This document shows positions 12,386-21,909 of a stretch of DNA of 64,000 nucleotides, one piece after another. The DNA lies in the NCBI GenBank assembly GCA_036867785.1, contig CP145412.1:1116001-1180000 (forward strand), given 5' to 3'. Origin of the DNA: Plasmodiophora brassicae. Taxonomy: Eukaryota; Endomyxa: Phytomyxea; Phytomyxea; Plasmodiophorida. Every line of letters begins with the position of its first letter. Positions within the stretch are counted from its first letter, which is position 1. A program made the translations under genes and the position numbers. The notes below the pieces were generated by a model. The model was not told where the DNA came from and did no database searches. It saw only the letters and a list, made by a program, of their open reading frames with translations.

Positions 12386-14008
12386 ATGTCGAGCATCATC
12401 ACGTTCGCTCTCATCACCGCCTTCTCGTTGCTCGTGTCGGCCCAAGGTTCTGCTTGACTGTCATCGGTGATCAGCCACCTGACCATGTGTCATGCTGCAG
12501 GGCAAGGGCAGCCCGGAGCACCATGCAATCAATCTCCAGGAACGCTGTCGTGTGGCACGAACGCAGGACAGGGTGCCGTGCTGCAATGCGTCAATGGGCA
12601 GTACGTTCTGGTCCAGACCTGTAACATTGGTGCCAACACGGCTTGCGGTCTCATGAACGGCATTCCCTTCTGCCTGACACCGGCGGAGGCGACTGCTCAA
12701 ACGGCGCCAGCCACGATCGCGACCACGAAGCCCCCGGGTACAGAGCTGGAGTGTCGCAGGCAGAGTTGTGCTGTCTAAGACAACGGTGAATGTCCAGTGC
12801 AAACCTTCCAGGTCGGCCAGGCCTGCAACTTCCCGGTCGGAACGTTCGGCTGTGGACCTGCGAACGCGCAAGGCCAAGACGGGATCCTGGTCTGCATTCA
12901 GGGCGCATGGGTCCTTGCCGACCACTGCGACGATGAGGAGAACGTTCGCTGCACCATTGGTAACGCTGGCAACGTGAACTTCCCCATCTGCCTGCCTCGG
13001 ACGCCACCCGCTCAGGCGGCGGTGTCCGTTCCAGCCAGCCAGGCCCCTCCCGTCACTGGTGGGTCCACCCTCTAGTAGTAGGGGACGCAACATTCCCAGC
13101 TGACAGCCTGGGCTGCCTTTGTGCAGGTCAAGTTTTCCAGGCTGGGCAGGGGTGCAACCTGCCGATCGGGACGTTCGGTTGCGGACAGACTACTGCCCAA
13201 GGGCAGGACGAGATTCTGGTCTGCATCCAGAACGCGTGGGTCGTTGCCGACCACTGCGACGACGAGGAGAACGTTCGCTGCACCATTGGTAACGCTGGCA
13301 ACGTCAACTTCCCCGTCTGCTTGCCTCGAGCGACAGCAGCTCAGCCGGCGGCGGCTACCGTTAGCACCAATGTCGCAGCGAGCCAGGCCCCTCCCGTCAC
13401 CGGTGACCCTCGCACCTTGCACAAGGGCACATCCCCGAATAACGATGACACTATATCTCTGTAGGTCAAGTGTTCCAGGTCGGCCAGGCCTGCAACTTGC
13501 CGATTGGGACGTTCGGTTGCGGACAGACTACTGCCCAAGGGCAGGACGAGATTCTGGTCTGCATCCAGGGCGCGTGGGTCCTTGCCGACCACTGCGACGA
13601 CGAGGAAAACGTCCGCTGCACCATCGGTAACGCTGGCAACGTCAACTTCCCCGTCTGCTTGCCTCGAGCGACAGCAGCTCAGCCGGGTGCTACCGGTAGC
13701 ACCAATGTCACAGCGAGCCAGGCCCCTCCCGTCACCGGTGACTTCCGCATCTTGCGCACGTGGGCACATCCCTGTATAACGATGACACTATCTCTGTAGG
13801 TCAAGTGTTCCAGGTCGGGCAGGCCTGCAACTTGCCGATCGGGACGTTCGGTTGCGGACAGACTACTGCCCAAGGGCAGGACGAGATTCTGGTCTGCATC
13901 CAGGGCGCGTGGGTCCTTGCCGACCACTGCGACGACGAGGAGAACGTCCGCTGCACGATCGGCAACGCTGGCAACGTCAACTTCCCCGTCTGCAAGCCTC
14001 GCCAGTAG
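12386..14008 (+). CDS. Secreted Cys-rich repeat protein, CBM19-like chitin-binding-type modules (five)
   Basis: Exons read as 12386-12446, 12501-12737, 12798-13058, 13127-13402, 13465-13737 and 13800-14008. Exon 1 is a signal peptide (ITFALITAFSLLVSAQG). Each later exon encodes one module of six cysteines with the pattern C...GTFGCG...VCIQGAWVLADHC...VRC...FPVC. The last four are near-identical in protein and DNA; the first (exon 2) is divergent. Every internal junction is phase 1, so modules can be duplicated without frame loss. Modules are separated by Ala/Thr/Pro/Gln-rich linkers (TASQAPPVTG). The pattern C..G...C......C.NG.YV...C resembles CBM19 chitin-binding modules; that assignment is by pattern only. 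Probable cell-wall or extracellular-matrix protein (inference). No catalytic domain or GPI signal is seen at the C-terminus. Confidence 0.7.
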
Positions 14009-14091
14009 AGTCATCAACGCTCTGCCTCACCGTTCTGCAACCGACCACCGTTGTGAAACCGACCACCTTTCTGAAACCGGCCAACTTCATC

Positions 14092-14097
14092 AATAAA
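14092..14097 (+). promoter_or_regulatory. AATAAA polyadenylation-type signal
   Basis: AATAAA lies 84 bases after the stop of the Cys-rich repeat gene. It is preceded (about 14038-14085) by short tandem repeats of ACCGACCACC-like sequence followed by TGAAACCG. Its position suits a 3'-end signal for that transcript. Confidence 0.4.
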
Positions 14098-14472
14098 ACA
14101 ACTCGTTTGCTGTGGTAGAGGCTCGGGATTAAAGCGGTTTGGATGAACGATCTGTTACGTTACGTACGTCGTGTCTCGATGCTGCCCGAGCAGTCTGGGC
14201 AGATCGTGGAATGGGCTGAACGCGAAGCCGTTATCGTCAGGCTTGGCGCGCCCCCGGCACCAGTCGTCCTACAGTAGATTCGTGCCATTCGGAACACCAG
14301 GCGGGTTACAAAGCGGGGTCACCCATTGCAGACAGTTACAGGAACCGTAATTGGAGAACAATTGGAGTTGGCAGGATACTACTGAGTATCCTCCGGTACG
14401 GGACAGGCAGTAATTCCAACAATGTATTTTGCCTGGACATTCCAGGTACGATACAGTGCGAAGCTCGCCACG

Positions 14473-17136
14473 TCAGGCGGTAGATCCAGTCGTGCTGGCG
14501 GCGCCCCGAATGGCGCTGCTGAAATTGCCCTGCGCCCCTGTTCGCATCTGAGTCGAGGCGGGCTTATGGTCGCCAAGGACGCTCGGCGGGCGGGTCTGCT
14601 GGTTGTTCGTCGACCCATCCATCGCCTTGATCTCCGCGATCGTGTACGCCGACATGATGAGGAACTTCGGGATGAACAGGCTGCCAACACACGCCAGAAC
14701 GAGCAGGAACGTCGCCGTCGTGCGAATCAGAAGCGACACGGTCGGGTTCCCCACCATAGCCACCAAGGTTGGCACGGCCAGCGCTGACACGATCGCCACC
14801 GTATACATGCAGATCGCTATTGCAAGGCGTTCAGTGATCCAGGACGTCACCAGGCGCACCACACGATTACCAATGTGTTTGCTCTCGTTGAACAGTAGTA
14901 GCGGGACCTGCAGGACAGCACCGTTCAGTGACCAATCAACGTACAGTCGCAACGGTAATGGTTACGTTGCGGGTGCGATAGGCGAGCATGGTTCCCCATG
15001 CGATCACGGCGGCCATGACGAGGCCAATGGCGTACAGACCAGCAGGGTGGTAATCGCATTGGTCGACGTACGGGAGGAGCGTAAACGTCAGCGATGCCGA
15101 TGGGCACTGCTGCGGAGCCTGGAACACTTTCCTGGCGGGTGACGTGGTCCCCTGGATGACCATCCAGACGGCCAGCAACGCTACGTTGAACAGCATGAAA
15201 GCAGCAAGTCGAACAGCAAGGTCCACATTAGAGATGATGTGCTTGCTGGTGGAGGTCATGCTGAACACCTGCGTCACGCGCCACGTCTTGAAGAACAACG
15301 CGCCGAACATCAACGAGAAGCCCAGGGTGGTCAGCCAGGCCGTCGACCAGCACGACGACGACGATACGGGAAGCGTCCCCGACGTGATATTCGACAGAAG
15401 CAGCATGATGGCCCCCAGACAGATGGTGACGCAGAACAAGGGCGATGCCGATGCGATCACTGGATGATGCGTGTACGCAGCAATTACACCCAGGACGATC
15501 ACCACAGCGACGGTACCGATTGCGACCAGGACGATATTGATGACCCAAGCCCATTGCTTGGCCTCGACCGCCTGGATGCACTGCTGTGGTAGGGCCTGGA
15601 TCCCGTGTAACATCTGAACCAGCTGGCACTCCATCGTCAGCAGCGCGCCCTCCGGTGAAATCTTCTTCAGGAGAGCGGCGTTGACGGCGTTGTAGACGAC
15701 CGCGGACGAGTCCTGGTAGTTGGGGGAGGCGGCGGTCGACCATCGCGGCACCGTGTAGTTCTCGGGGACGGCCACGTCGCAGACCTGCAGCCCGCTGTCC
15801 GAGGCGTTACAGAGCCCGCGCCCGAAATAGATGTCCTTGTTGACCGGCATGTAGTTGATGCGGTGGAAGTTCCACTTCTGTGTCTGCTCCGAGACGATGA
15901 CGGAAACGGCGTGGGCCGCGGCACGCTGGTTCGTGGCCGACTTCGACACGGCGACCATGAACCCGCCGAGCGTCCCGTGCGATGTGGTTCCAGGGCCTGC
16001 ACAGAAACGCGATGTCGGTGGCAGCGTCACGCTATAGACGTTCGACGACGTGACCGTCGTTAGGGAGTAGTGTGATGCCGGTGAGGGAGCCGAGCGCACC
16101 GGTCGCCCTGATATTGGAGATCGCATACGGCCAGTTCCGCATGAACGCTGCGTTCATGCCCAGGTACATATTAAGCGTTTCCTACAATAACGGGTGCGAT
16201 TAGACCATGACAAAGGGCATCTCAGGGGGCGGTCATACCGTCTCCGTATAGCCGGTGACAGCAGGGCCGGATATCGTATCCGTCCAGTGGACCATGCGGC
16301 GGAGTGCCTTCAGGGCCGCTGGGTTGTTGACGGTCACTCGTTTATCGGATTCGACAACGTTGCCGCCACCATGCGACGTCACCAACTAGCACAATAGCAT
16401 AAACGGAACGGCAGGCGAATGCCGAACAAGGACCAGTACCTCGAGTACATCGCAAGTCAGACCTTCGTAGGCCCGCCCTTGCCAGACGTACCCGACGAAC
16501 GCGTTATTGCTCGGACGTTCGCCATCCTTGCAAATTGTCAGGCTGGGCGTGTATGGCAACCGCGTCGGTCCCGACCTGGATCGTTTGCGCCATGTGCTCG
16601 AGCTCGGCCCAGGTGGTGGGCGGATGATCGAAATTGTACTTGGCGAGCAGGTCCTTTCGGTAGTAAAGGAAGCCGCTGTCGATGAACCAAGGGGCGGCAA
16701 CCTGGACGCCGTTCACGGTTGCAAATTGCCGTTCATTGTCGACCGGTGCCTCCAGCTGTGCCTCGGTCAACAGGGTTGACATATCGGATAGGTGCTCGGC
16801 CAAGTCGCCCGGCCAGATCACGTCGATGAAGACAACTGCCATCTGCGGGTCCTTCGCCTGGAAATGCTGCGTCAGGTACAGGAACTGGTCGTTGACGTCG
16901 CTGTTCAACTCATCCATCAGAATGGCAACCGGGCGGTCACGCGGACGCTTCACTGACTGCGGCAGCGTCGTGGTGGTGAGTATCGGGTCTGCCGAATCGT
17001 CCATGATGTTGATGGTGACCCGGTCAGAGTTCCCTCCTCCGTAACATGTCGTACACGACGACAAATTCGACAGCTTGAGCGCACCGGCTAGGTACCCGCC
17101 GGACAGCAACGCCAGCCACAGCCGGTGCATAGCCAT
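14473..17136 (-). CDS. Class C (GABA-B-like) GPCR with bacterial-type extracellular solute-binding ectodomain
   Basis: ATG 17136 opens a signal peptide (MHRLWLALLSGGYLAGA). The ectodomain resembles ABC-transporter sugar-binding proteins (PBP type 2): LTQHFQAKDPQMAVVFIDV, PWFIDSGFLYYRKDLLAKY, FVGYVWQGRAYEGLTCDVLE (about 16460), then a Gly-Gly segment and VTVNNPAALKALRRM near 16330. Extracellular material continues to about 15580. A seven-helix domain follows (15560-14540): WAWVINIVLVAIGTVAVVIV, a conserved cysteine region, LAYRTRNVTIT, FNESKHIAICMYTV (after removing two short introns) and GSLFIPKFLIM. These match the GABA-B TM5-TM7 hallmarks ETRN, LNDSKYI and FVPK. The cytoplasmic tail is short and Ser/Thr/Gln-rich. 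Family knowledge: class C receptors bind ligand in a Venus-flytrap domain and couple to G proteins; sugar or another small solute as ligand is inferred. The exact stop could differ if a further 3' exon exists. Confidence 0.8.
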
Positions 17137-17492
17137 CGTTTCCACCGCTCTCGGAACCGCCCACTGTCCACGCTCGACAGCCAGCCAGTCCCAGGCCAGC
17201 TCACGACACGGGACATGCAGGCTGCCAGCCCCTGGCGGCTGGCACGCACCGTTCACCTCGTGGTGGCACGCTGTGACGACACACAATGGCCAATGGCCAA
17301 TGGGCCAATGCCGCATTCTGTGACTGTGAACGTCAGCTGGCGTATCATCTGACGGCCAATCCCATCCGCCAGCGGAAACGGCGCGCTGCCTGTCCATCAC
17401 GGATGATACCGTTAACCCGCGGCTACATCGAGTGAGGTCACAGCAACAACGCCTCCCCGTCGCCGTCGACCGCTCGCACGTCACAATGGCCT

Positions 17493-17676
17493 GGATGTCG
17501 GGGACTGGCGGTTGCGGGCAGAACTTAGGACCGAGTCCTAGGATCTGTAGCTACGCCTTCAGAACGGTCGCCACTGGTTCTGGGAGCAGGTTGTGGTGTT
17601 TGAAGTTCAGGAATCTCGGGAACGAGAGCTTGGATCGTATGGTGCGTGCTAGTTCGGCGGTGGCTCGTGCAACAGT
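17493..17676 (-). mobile_element. Isolated fragment of the Penelope-like/RT element found at 22.9-24.2 kb
   Basis: About 180 bases are clearly similar to 24089-24241, in the same orientation. On the minus strand the fragment encodes LGLGPKFCPQPPVPDI, a phrase typical of the segment just N-terminal to the RT fingers in these retroelement proteins. No RT core follows, so it is a short broken relic. Confidence 0.6.
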
Positions 17677-17922
17677 TGGATGACGACGTAATCACCTCCG
17701 GCGTGATAGTAAAGCCATGCCAGACGTTCCTCCAAGTCGGGCGACATGTGCTGCACGATCACTTGGTCGGTGGCTTTCACCAGATCGGCCTGTTGACGAC
17801 TGTCGTAATCCAACGGTATTCCTGGACGAGTCGCTCATGACGTCGGGTGCAACAGGCGTCCCGGATCGAGTCCGCTGCGCCCCCAGAAGAATGCGAATCT
17901 TCCTGGTGTACGCGAACCGGAT

Positions 17923-18082
17923 CCAGCCGCAGATTGCAACGTACGACGTCGACGGGCGTACGCCGATTGATCACGCGCCGACCTCTCGTGAGGCCGTCGC
18001 CGTCGTCAAACAGTTCATGGGGCGTGACCCGGACAGTGCCCGGTTCGCAGTGGTCGCCATCGTCGAACCACAGGACAGCTGA
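17923..18082 (+). pseudogene. Detached 3' end of a ubiquitin C-terminal hydrolase gene (copy A)
   Basis: The last exon region reads DGRTPIDHAPTSREAVAVVK then QFMGRDPDSARFAVVAIVE and a stop. This is the C-terminal end of UCH family enzymes and is very close to the UCH gene at 34608-35558. The catalytic Cys and His regions are absent, so it cannot be an enzyme. Relative to the intact gene it lacks the residues between EA and VAVV (LLHDA). The bases before the homologous part (upstream of about 17923) are unrelated to UCH. Homology continues downstream of the stop into the dispersed segment up to the TG tract. Confidence 0.75.
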
Positions 18083-18434
18083 ACCAGTTTGTTGGATTGT
18101 AAACGAACGCCAGATTTGTGAATGCCGGCTGCGCCTCCGATCAGAGCGTTCGTACAGCGTTGACCGATCGTTGGGTGCGTTCTCGTTCTTCAATCGCAAG
18201 CGGGGGCGACGCGCGCGTATACCGCGGAAACGATTGGGACCATAATGCATGTTCATGCCAAGAGACGAAATGACAGTGCCTTCCAGACGACGTAACGGTT
18301 GTGCAGGGGTTGCAGGTGGCGGAAGGCCGATCCGCGCCTGTGTTGCAGAGACAGACAGGGTTGACAATCAATGCACGCTGCCAGCCTGCCGCTCAAGAGC
18401 AGTCAACCGCCAGAGTCTCCTGCAGACAGGTCGT

Positions 18435-18435
<1 letters not shown>
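18083..18435 (+). repeat. Dispersed segment derived from UCH downstream DNA
   Basis: This stretch matches sequence downstream of the UCH stop at about 34607-34370 (opposite strand). Shared blocks are the CGTTTACAATCCA block, an ACGAACGCTCTGA-like block, and a block containing GCATGTTCATGCC / ATGCATTATGG followed by the (A/G)AAATGACAG region. Part of it (about 18240-18400) also recurs at about 24770-24985 in inverse orientation. I see no conserved protein in it. Confidence 0.65.

Positions 18436-18465
<30 letters not shown>
18436..18465. repeat. (TG)n dinucleotide microsatellite
   Basis: About 15 uninterrupted TG units, then TCTGTGTAACG. The related locus near 34355-34372 has a shorter, degenerate CA/GA tract at the same place in the dispersed segment, so the array has expanded here. 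Confidence 0.9.
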
Positions 18466-18466
<1 letters not shown>

Positions 18467-18478
18467 TGTGTAACGTGG

Positions 18479-19497
18479 CACCCCCGCTGTGGCGCGTGCC
18501 CTGGATAGTTTAGCCACTCGGACGCTAAGCGGTACGACCGGAATTCTCGGCCACATAACGATTCGGTGTTGCTGGGAAGGTATGGGCAACAACCAGGGCA
18601 GGTCGTGCGACGCCGTACCCACTGGGCGCCAGCAGAACGACCGGTCGACAACGAGGCAGCTGTCTCGGGTACGTCGTGGGCTGGCGCGGGGCCTACGCAG
18701 CCTGGGCGCATGGCTGTCACCCCCGGACGTCCTCGACGACCTGGCAACCTGCGACACAAGGTCCAGTCCCACACCTGAACTGGCAGCACCTTCTGGGGTG
18801 TCTCCACCAGCGCCACCACCCGGACCTCCGGGCGCCCCAGGTTCGTCAACCAGAGGTACATTCCGCGATGCTGTTCTGAGTAGTGCAGGCGCCCCGTCAC
18901 CACCCGGAGGACCTGTCGCAATTCGATCGCCAGGCACGGCTCGTCCGGGCTGGAAACCGAACCCGGAACGTCCCAGGAACTGATGGACTACCATTGTTCC
19001 TGGGACATTCCGGGTTCGGTTTCCAGCCCGGACGAGCAGTTCCTGGCGATCGAATTGCGACAGGTCCTCCGGGTGGTGACGGGGCGCCTGCACTACTCAG
19101 AACAGCATCGCGGAATGTACCTCTGGTTGACGAACCTGGGGCGCCCGGAGGTCCGGGTGGTGGCGCTGGTGGAGACACTCCAGAAGGTGCTGCCAGTTCA
19201 GGTGCGGGACTGGACCTTGTGTCGCAGGTTGCCAGGTAGTCGAGGACATCCGGGGGTGACAGGCACGCGCCCAGGCTGCGCAGGCCCCGCGCCAGCGCAC
19301 GACGTAGACGAGGCAGCTGCCTCGTTGACTGCGCGTTCTGCTGGCGCCCAGAGGGCACGGCGTCGCACGACCTGCCCTGGTTGCTGCTCATACCTTCCCA
19401 GCAACACCGAATCGTTATGTGGCCGCGAATCCCGGTCGTACCGCTTAGCGTCCGAGTGGCTAACTATCTGCATAGGGCACGCGCCAATGCGGGGGTG
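18479..19497. repeat. Large foldback inverted repeat, ~502-base arms, 15-base spacer
   Basis: The left arm 18479-18980 is the reverse complement of the right arm 18996-19497 with scattered differences (roughly 5% by eye). The spacer is TGATGGACTACCATT. Outer ends share the block GCGTCCGAGTGG and a GGGGGTG end. A third single arm lies at 33855-34350. Long open frames cross each arm on both strands, for example one containing VVTGRLHYSEQHRGMYLWL. Differences between copies often change amino acids, so I do not call a gene. A transcript through both arms would fold into a ~500-bp hairpin. No terminal target-site duplication was recognised. Confidence 0.85.
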
Positions 19498-19680
19498 CGC
19501 AGACACACGGGGGTCTTCCCGCGGGATGACACCCCCAGTTGATCCCGCGGGACGAAAAATGCCATTCGTCCCGCGAGCTGCTGCCTCCCGCAATCGTCCT
19601 GCCGCCTGCGGGACTGCGGGTGCCCGCGTGGCGCGTGCGCTGTCCGTGACCAGCGCTGCGCATTTCTGAGCGGTGTGTGG

Positions 19681-19755
19681 ATGGCGAGCATTGATCTGGC
19701 TGAGATCGAGATGGCGAGCATTGATCTGGTTGAGATCGAGATGGCGGGCATTGAG
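19681..19755. repeat. 30-base minisatellite (two full units and a partial)
   Basis: Units begin ATGGCGAGCATTGATCTGG; the full repeats are 19681-19710 and 19711-19740, followed by a partial, diverged unit. They keep one frame open (MASIDLAEIE repeated). Downstream to about 19920 the DNA is rich in AACCGG/CCGGTT and AAACC/GGTTT words that form small local palindromes. No gene is supported. Confidence 0.75.
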
Positions 19756-20171
19756 GAGGCCGCCGTGGGCGGTCGGCGCGGTTTGGTTTCGAACCAGAAA
19801 ACCGGGAACCAAACCGAAACTGCGCGGTTTGGGTTCCAGGTGGACCCAATTAGTTTGGTTAGTTCGAGGTCCGCCCAAACCGGTTGTTCCGGTGGAACCG
19901 GTTTGAACCGAGGTTCGCACTGGGTGGTCCGGCGTCCGCATAGTGGCCCCAGCGCCGCCCGTATCGCGTTCGAAGCAGTTTGGGAGCGTAAGAGGTCTGT
20001 TCTCGTGTCTGCTATGCCTGGTCATCGCCCATATTGAGCAAGCATCATCGACTACGGTTTGTCGTCATCGTCTGAGACTGGTGTCGAGTATATTCCCCCT
20101 AAGCTGGATGGCAATCAGCAACGCGGCCTCGCCGACAATGTCGATGTCGAACTTCTTCTGAAGGAGTTGGG
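19756..20171. other. Accessory DNA without a supported gene
   Basis: The open frame that starts in the minisatellite runs to 20037 but is low-complexity and matches no family I recognise. The interval connects the two foldback structures. I see no RNA gene or conserved protein here. Confidence 0.4.
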
Positions 20172-20597
20172 TTAGGGACCTTTACGCCACACACTGTCGT
20201 GGTTCATATGAACCACGGTTTGTTGGTTTGGTTTGTTTGGTTCCGGTTTGTAGCTATGAAGTCGGTCGCGTGAAAATGAAAGCAGTTCGACGGCATCAGC
20301 CGTCGATTGGCCAGTGATGACCAGGTGGTCATCGTCATCAGCGGACGTTGCCGCAGGGTGAAGAGCACCGTAGAGCGACTGGGTAATCGCCTGAACGTGA
20401 GGGTCGTCACCCGGTCCGTTGAACACAATATGAAGTCGGTCGCGTGAAAATGAAAGCAGCTCGACGCCATCATACTTCGAAACACGCGCAGAGAGCTGCA
20501 CCGACACGCCGGCCCTGGCAACGAACCGGTGCAGGTACTCGCTGACGGCAGCGGCCGTCGATTGGTCGGTGATGGTATACTCCTGGTCGACCTCCAT
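20172..20597 (-). CDS. Unknown ORF of the head-to-head pair, left copy
   Basis: The ATG at 20597 (or 20603) opens a protein of about 141 aa starting MEVDQEYTITDQSTA. It contains EYLHRFVARAGVSVQLSARV, LLSFSRDRLHIVFNGPGDDP and then a second QSTADAVELLSFSRDR unit, so it has an internal duplication. The C-terminus beyond SYKPEPNKPNQQ is low-complexity. The mirrored copy on the plus strand keeps the same words, and most of the shared part is conserved at protein level. I do not recognise the family. Confidence 0.4.
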   Translation of the reverse strand: MEVDQEYTITDQSTAAAVSEYLHRFVARAGVSVQLSARVSKYDGVELLSFSRDRLHIVFNGPGDDPHVQAITQSLYGALHPAATSADDDDHLVITGQSTADAVELLSFSRDRLHSYKPEPNKPNQQTVVHMNHDSVWRKGP

Positions 20598-21009
20598 CGC
20601 CATAGTTCGGTTCAGCCCTGATGGAGGTCGACCAGGAGTATACCATCACCGACCAATCGACGGCCGTTGAACCAGTCAACAACGGCGACGAATCTCTTCC
20701 GCGTCCCGACGTGCCGTCATCGGCGGCATTGTTGAACCAGTCAACAACGGCGACGAATCTCTTGAGTACCTGCACCGGTTCGTTGCCAGGGCCGGCGTGT
20801 CGGTGCAGCTCTCTGCGCGCGCTTCGAAGTATGATGGCGTCGAACTGCTTTCATTTTCACGCGACCGACTTCACATTGTGTTCAACGGACCGGGTGACGA
20901 CCCTCACGTTCAGGCGATTACCCAGTCGCTCTACGGTGCTCTTCACCCTGCGGCAACGTCCGCTGACCACCTGGTTATCACTGAGCAATCGACGGCTGAT
21001 GCCGTCAGA
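20286..21009. repeat. Second inverted duplication, head-to-head copies of one ORF
   Basis: Left arm 20286-20597 and right arm 20621-21009 (reverse complement), with a 23-base spacer 20598-20620. The right arm carries an extra ~140 bases (about 20672-20763) made of two copies of a block starting TTGAACCAGTCAACAACGGC, which accounts for the unequal arm lengths. The left side also repeats a TCGGTCGCGTGAAAATGAAA block at about 20259 and 20434. Confidence 0.8.
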
Positions 21010-21171
21010 CCATATTTGCTGCGGTTCATTTGCTCGCACGATGTGCCATTAACACTGCACGACGCTAATTCCGCGATGAGTGGCGGGTTTCTGCTTCAAC
21101 AAACATCTCACGTCCTCCGTCTCCCGGGTCGGGCCCCGTGCCCTGTAGGCGGAAAAGGCGAAACCCGGTGA
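20621..21171 (+). CDS. Unknown ORF of the head-to-head pair, right copy (interrupted or spliced)
   Basis: It starts at 20621 as the mirror image of the left copy (MEVDQEYTITDQSTA). After a repeat-bearing insert the homologous frame resumes at about 20764 with EYLHRFVARAGVSVQLSARA. It continues past the arm into QSTADAVRPYLLRFICSHDV and stops at 21171. The second unit repeats the first (QSTAxAVxxYLxRF). The frame changes across the insert, so this is either an intron-containing gene or a decayed copy. No known family. Confidence 0.35.
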
Positions 21172-21474
21172 CGTCAGATCGCCCCACCGAGCGACGGTCG
21201 GCCGACGAATCGGCATTCGCTCCGCCAAAGGCATTCCCGCGCCCCCTACTGCAGTGCATGACATCGTACCCACACCGGTACCCGGCCGCTGCGAGGACAA
21301 CCCCACCCGCACCCGTACCCGACCGGTCGGGAGCTGGTCTGGCTCGGCCGTGACATAAGTAACGCTAGCGTCGGGTGGAGGACGGAGCCGGTCTCGCTCG
21401 ACAGTCAGCTGTTTGTCATCGGCGTCCATCATAAAACTGTGTAGCTGCATCATCGCAGCCAGCGGCTCCCCTAA

Positions 21475-21909
21475 TTAACCGATACACGTTACGTAGGCAG
21501 GTTGCAGACCGAACGAACACCGAACCTTGCATAGTGTAGGGGCACCCCATGACAAACGAACGGCGGATACGTGATCATCGGCAGCAGAAGCGGACTTCGA
21601 AAACGCTTTGAGACACCGTCCAACCAGAGCCAGGGGGAACATTACGTCCGAATCATGCGCAATCTGTGCATGCCCTTCAGGGACACAATCAAGGTACACA
21701 CGCTTCTTGGCCCAAAATTCATTGATCTGTGTAACAATCAAGAATCAGCTTCAGATGGAGCTGGCAGCAGCATCTTCAATAGCGTATCCTACGTACGTGG
21801 CGGCGGCAGGTCTGCAAACACTCCTGGATCCCCTGATAGTTTCGAGCACTGACGCCAGCGTCAATATCAGCAACAGCAACAGGCAGCTATGACGCAGCAG
21901 GTACCCCAT
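21475..21909 (-). CDS. Possible small secreted protein (hypothetical)
   Basis: ATG 21909 gives a strong signal-peptide-like start (SCLLLLLILTLASVLETIRG). A phase-0 intron (donor GTAGGA after ACG TAC, acceptor TTACACAG) would join it to INEFWAKKRVYLDCVPEG and VMFPLALVGRCLKAF, ending at 21475. The two pieces fit in frame. I do not recognise the protein, and there is no second line of support. Confidence 0.35.

Noticed and set aside
12501-14008. Tandem repeats as a possible CRISPR-like array
   Set aside because: Units are ~270-base coding exons with intron borders, not short repeats with unique spacers.
17740-17830. Similarity to PI4-kinase coding DNA at about 33590-33655
   Set aside because: About 65 bases look roughly 75% alike, and both lie near UCH copies. 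But the match is short, breaks off at once, and overlaps the coding side of the retroelement fragment; it needs an alignment before it is believed.
18489-18983. Long frames on both strands of the foldback arms
   Set aside because: Both strands stay open because of base composition. Differences between arm copies are mostly amino-acid-changing in every frame tried, and no known domain appears.
18479-21009. Foldbacks as pure assembly or amplification artefacts
   Set aside because: Arms differ at many sites and carry arm-specific insertions, so at least part of the divergence is old. An artefact cannot be wholly excluded without raw long reads.
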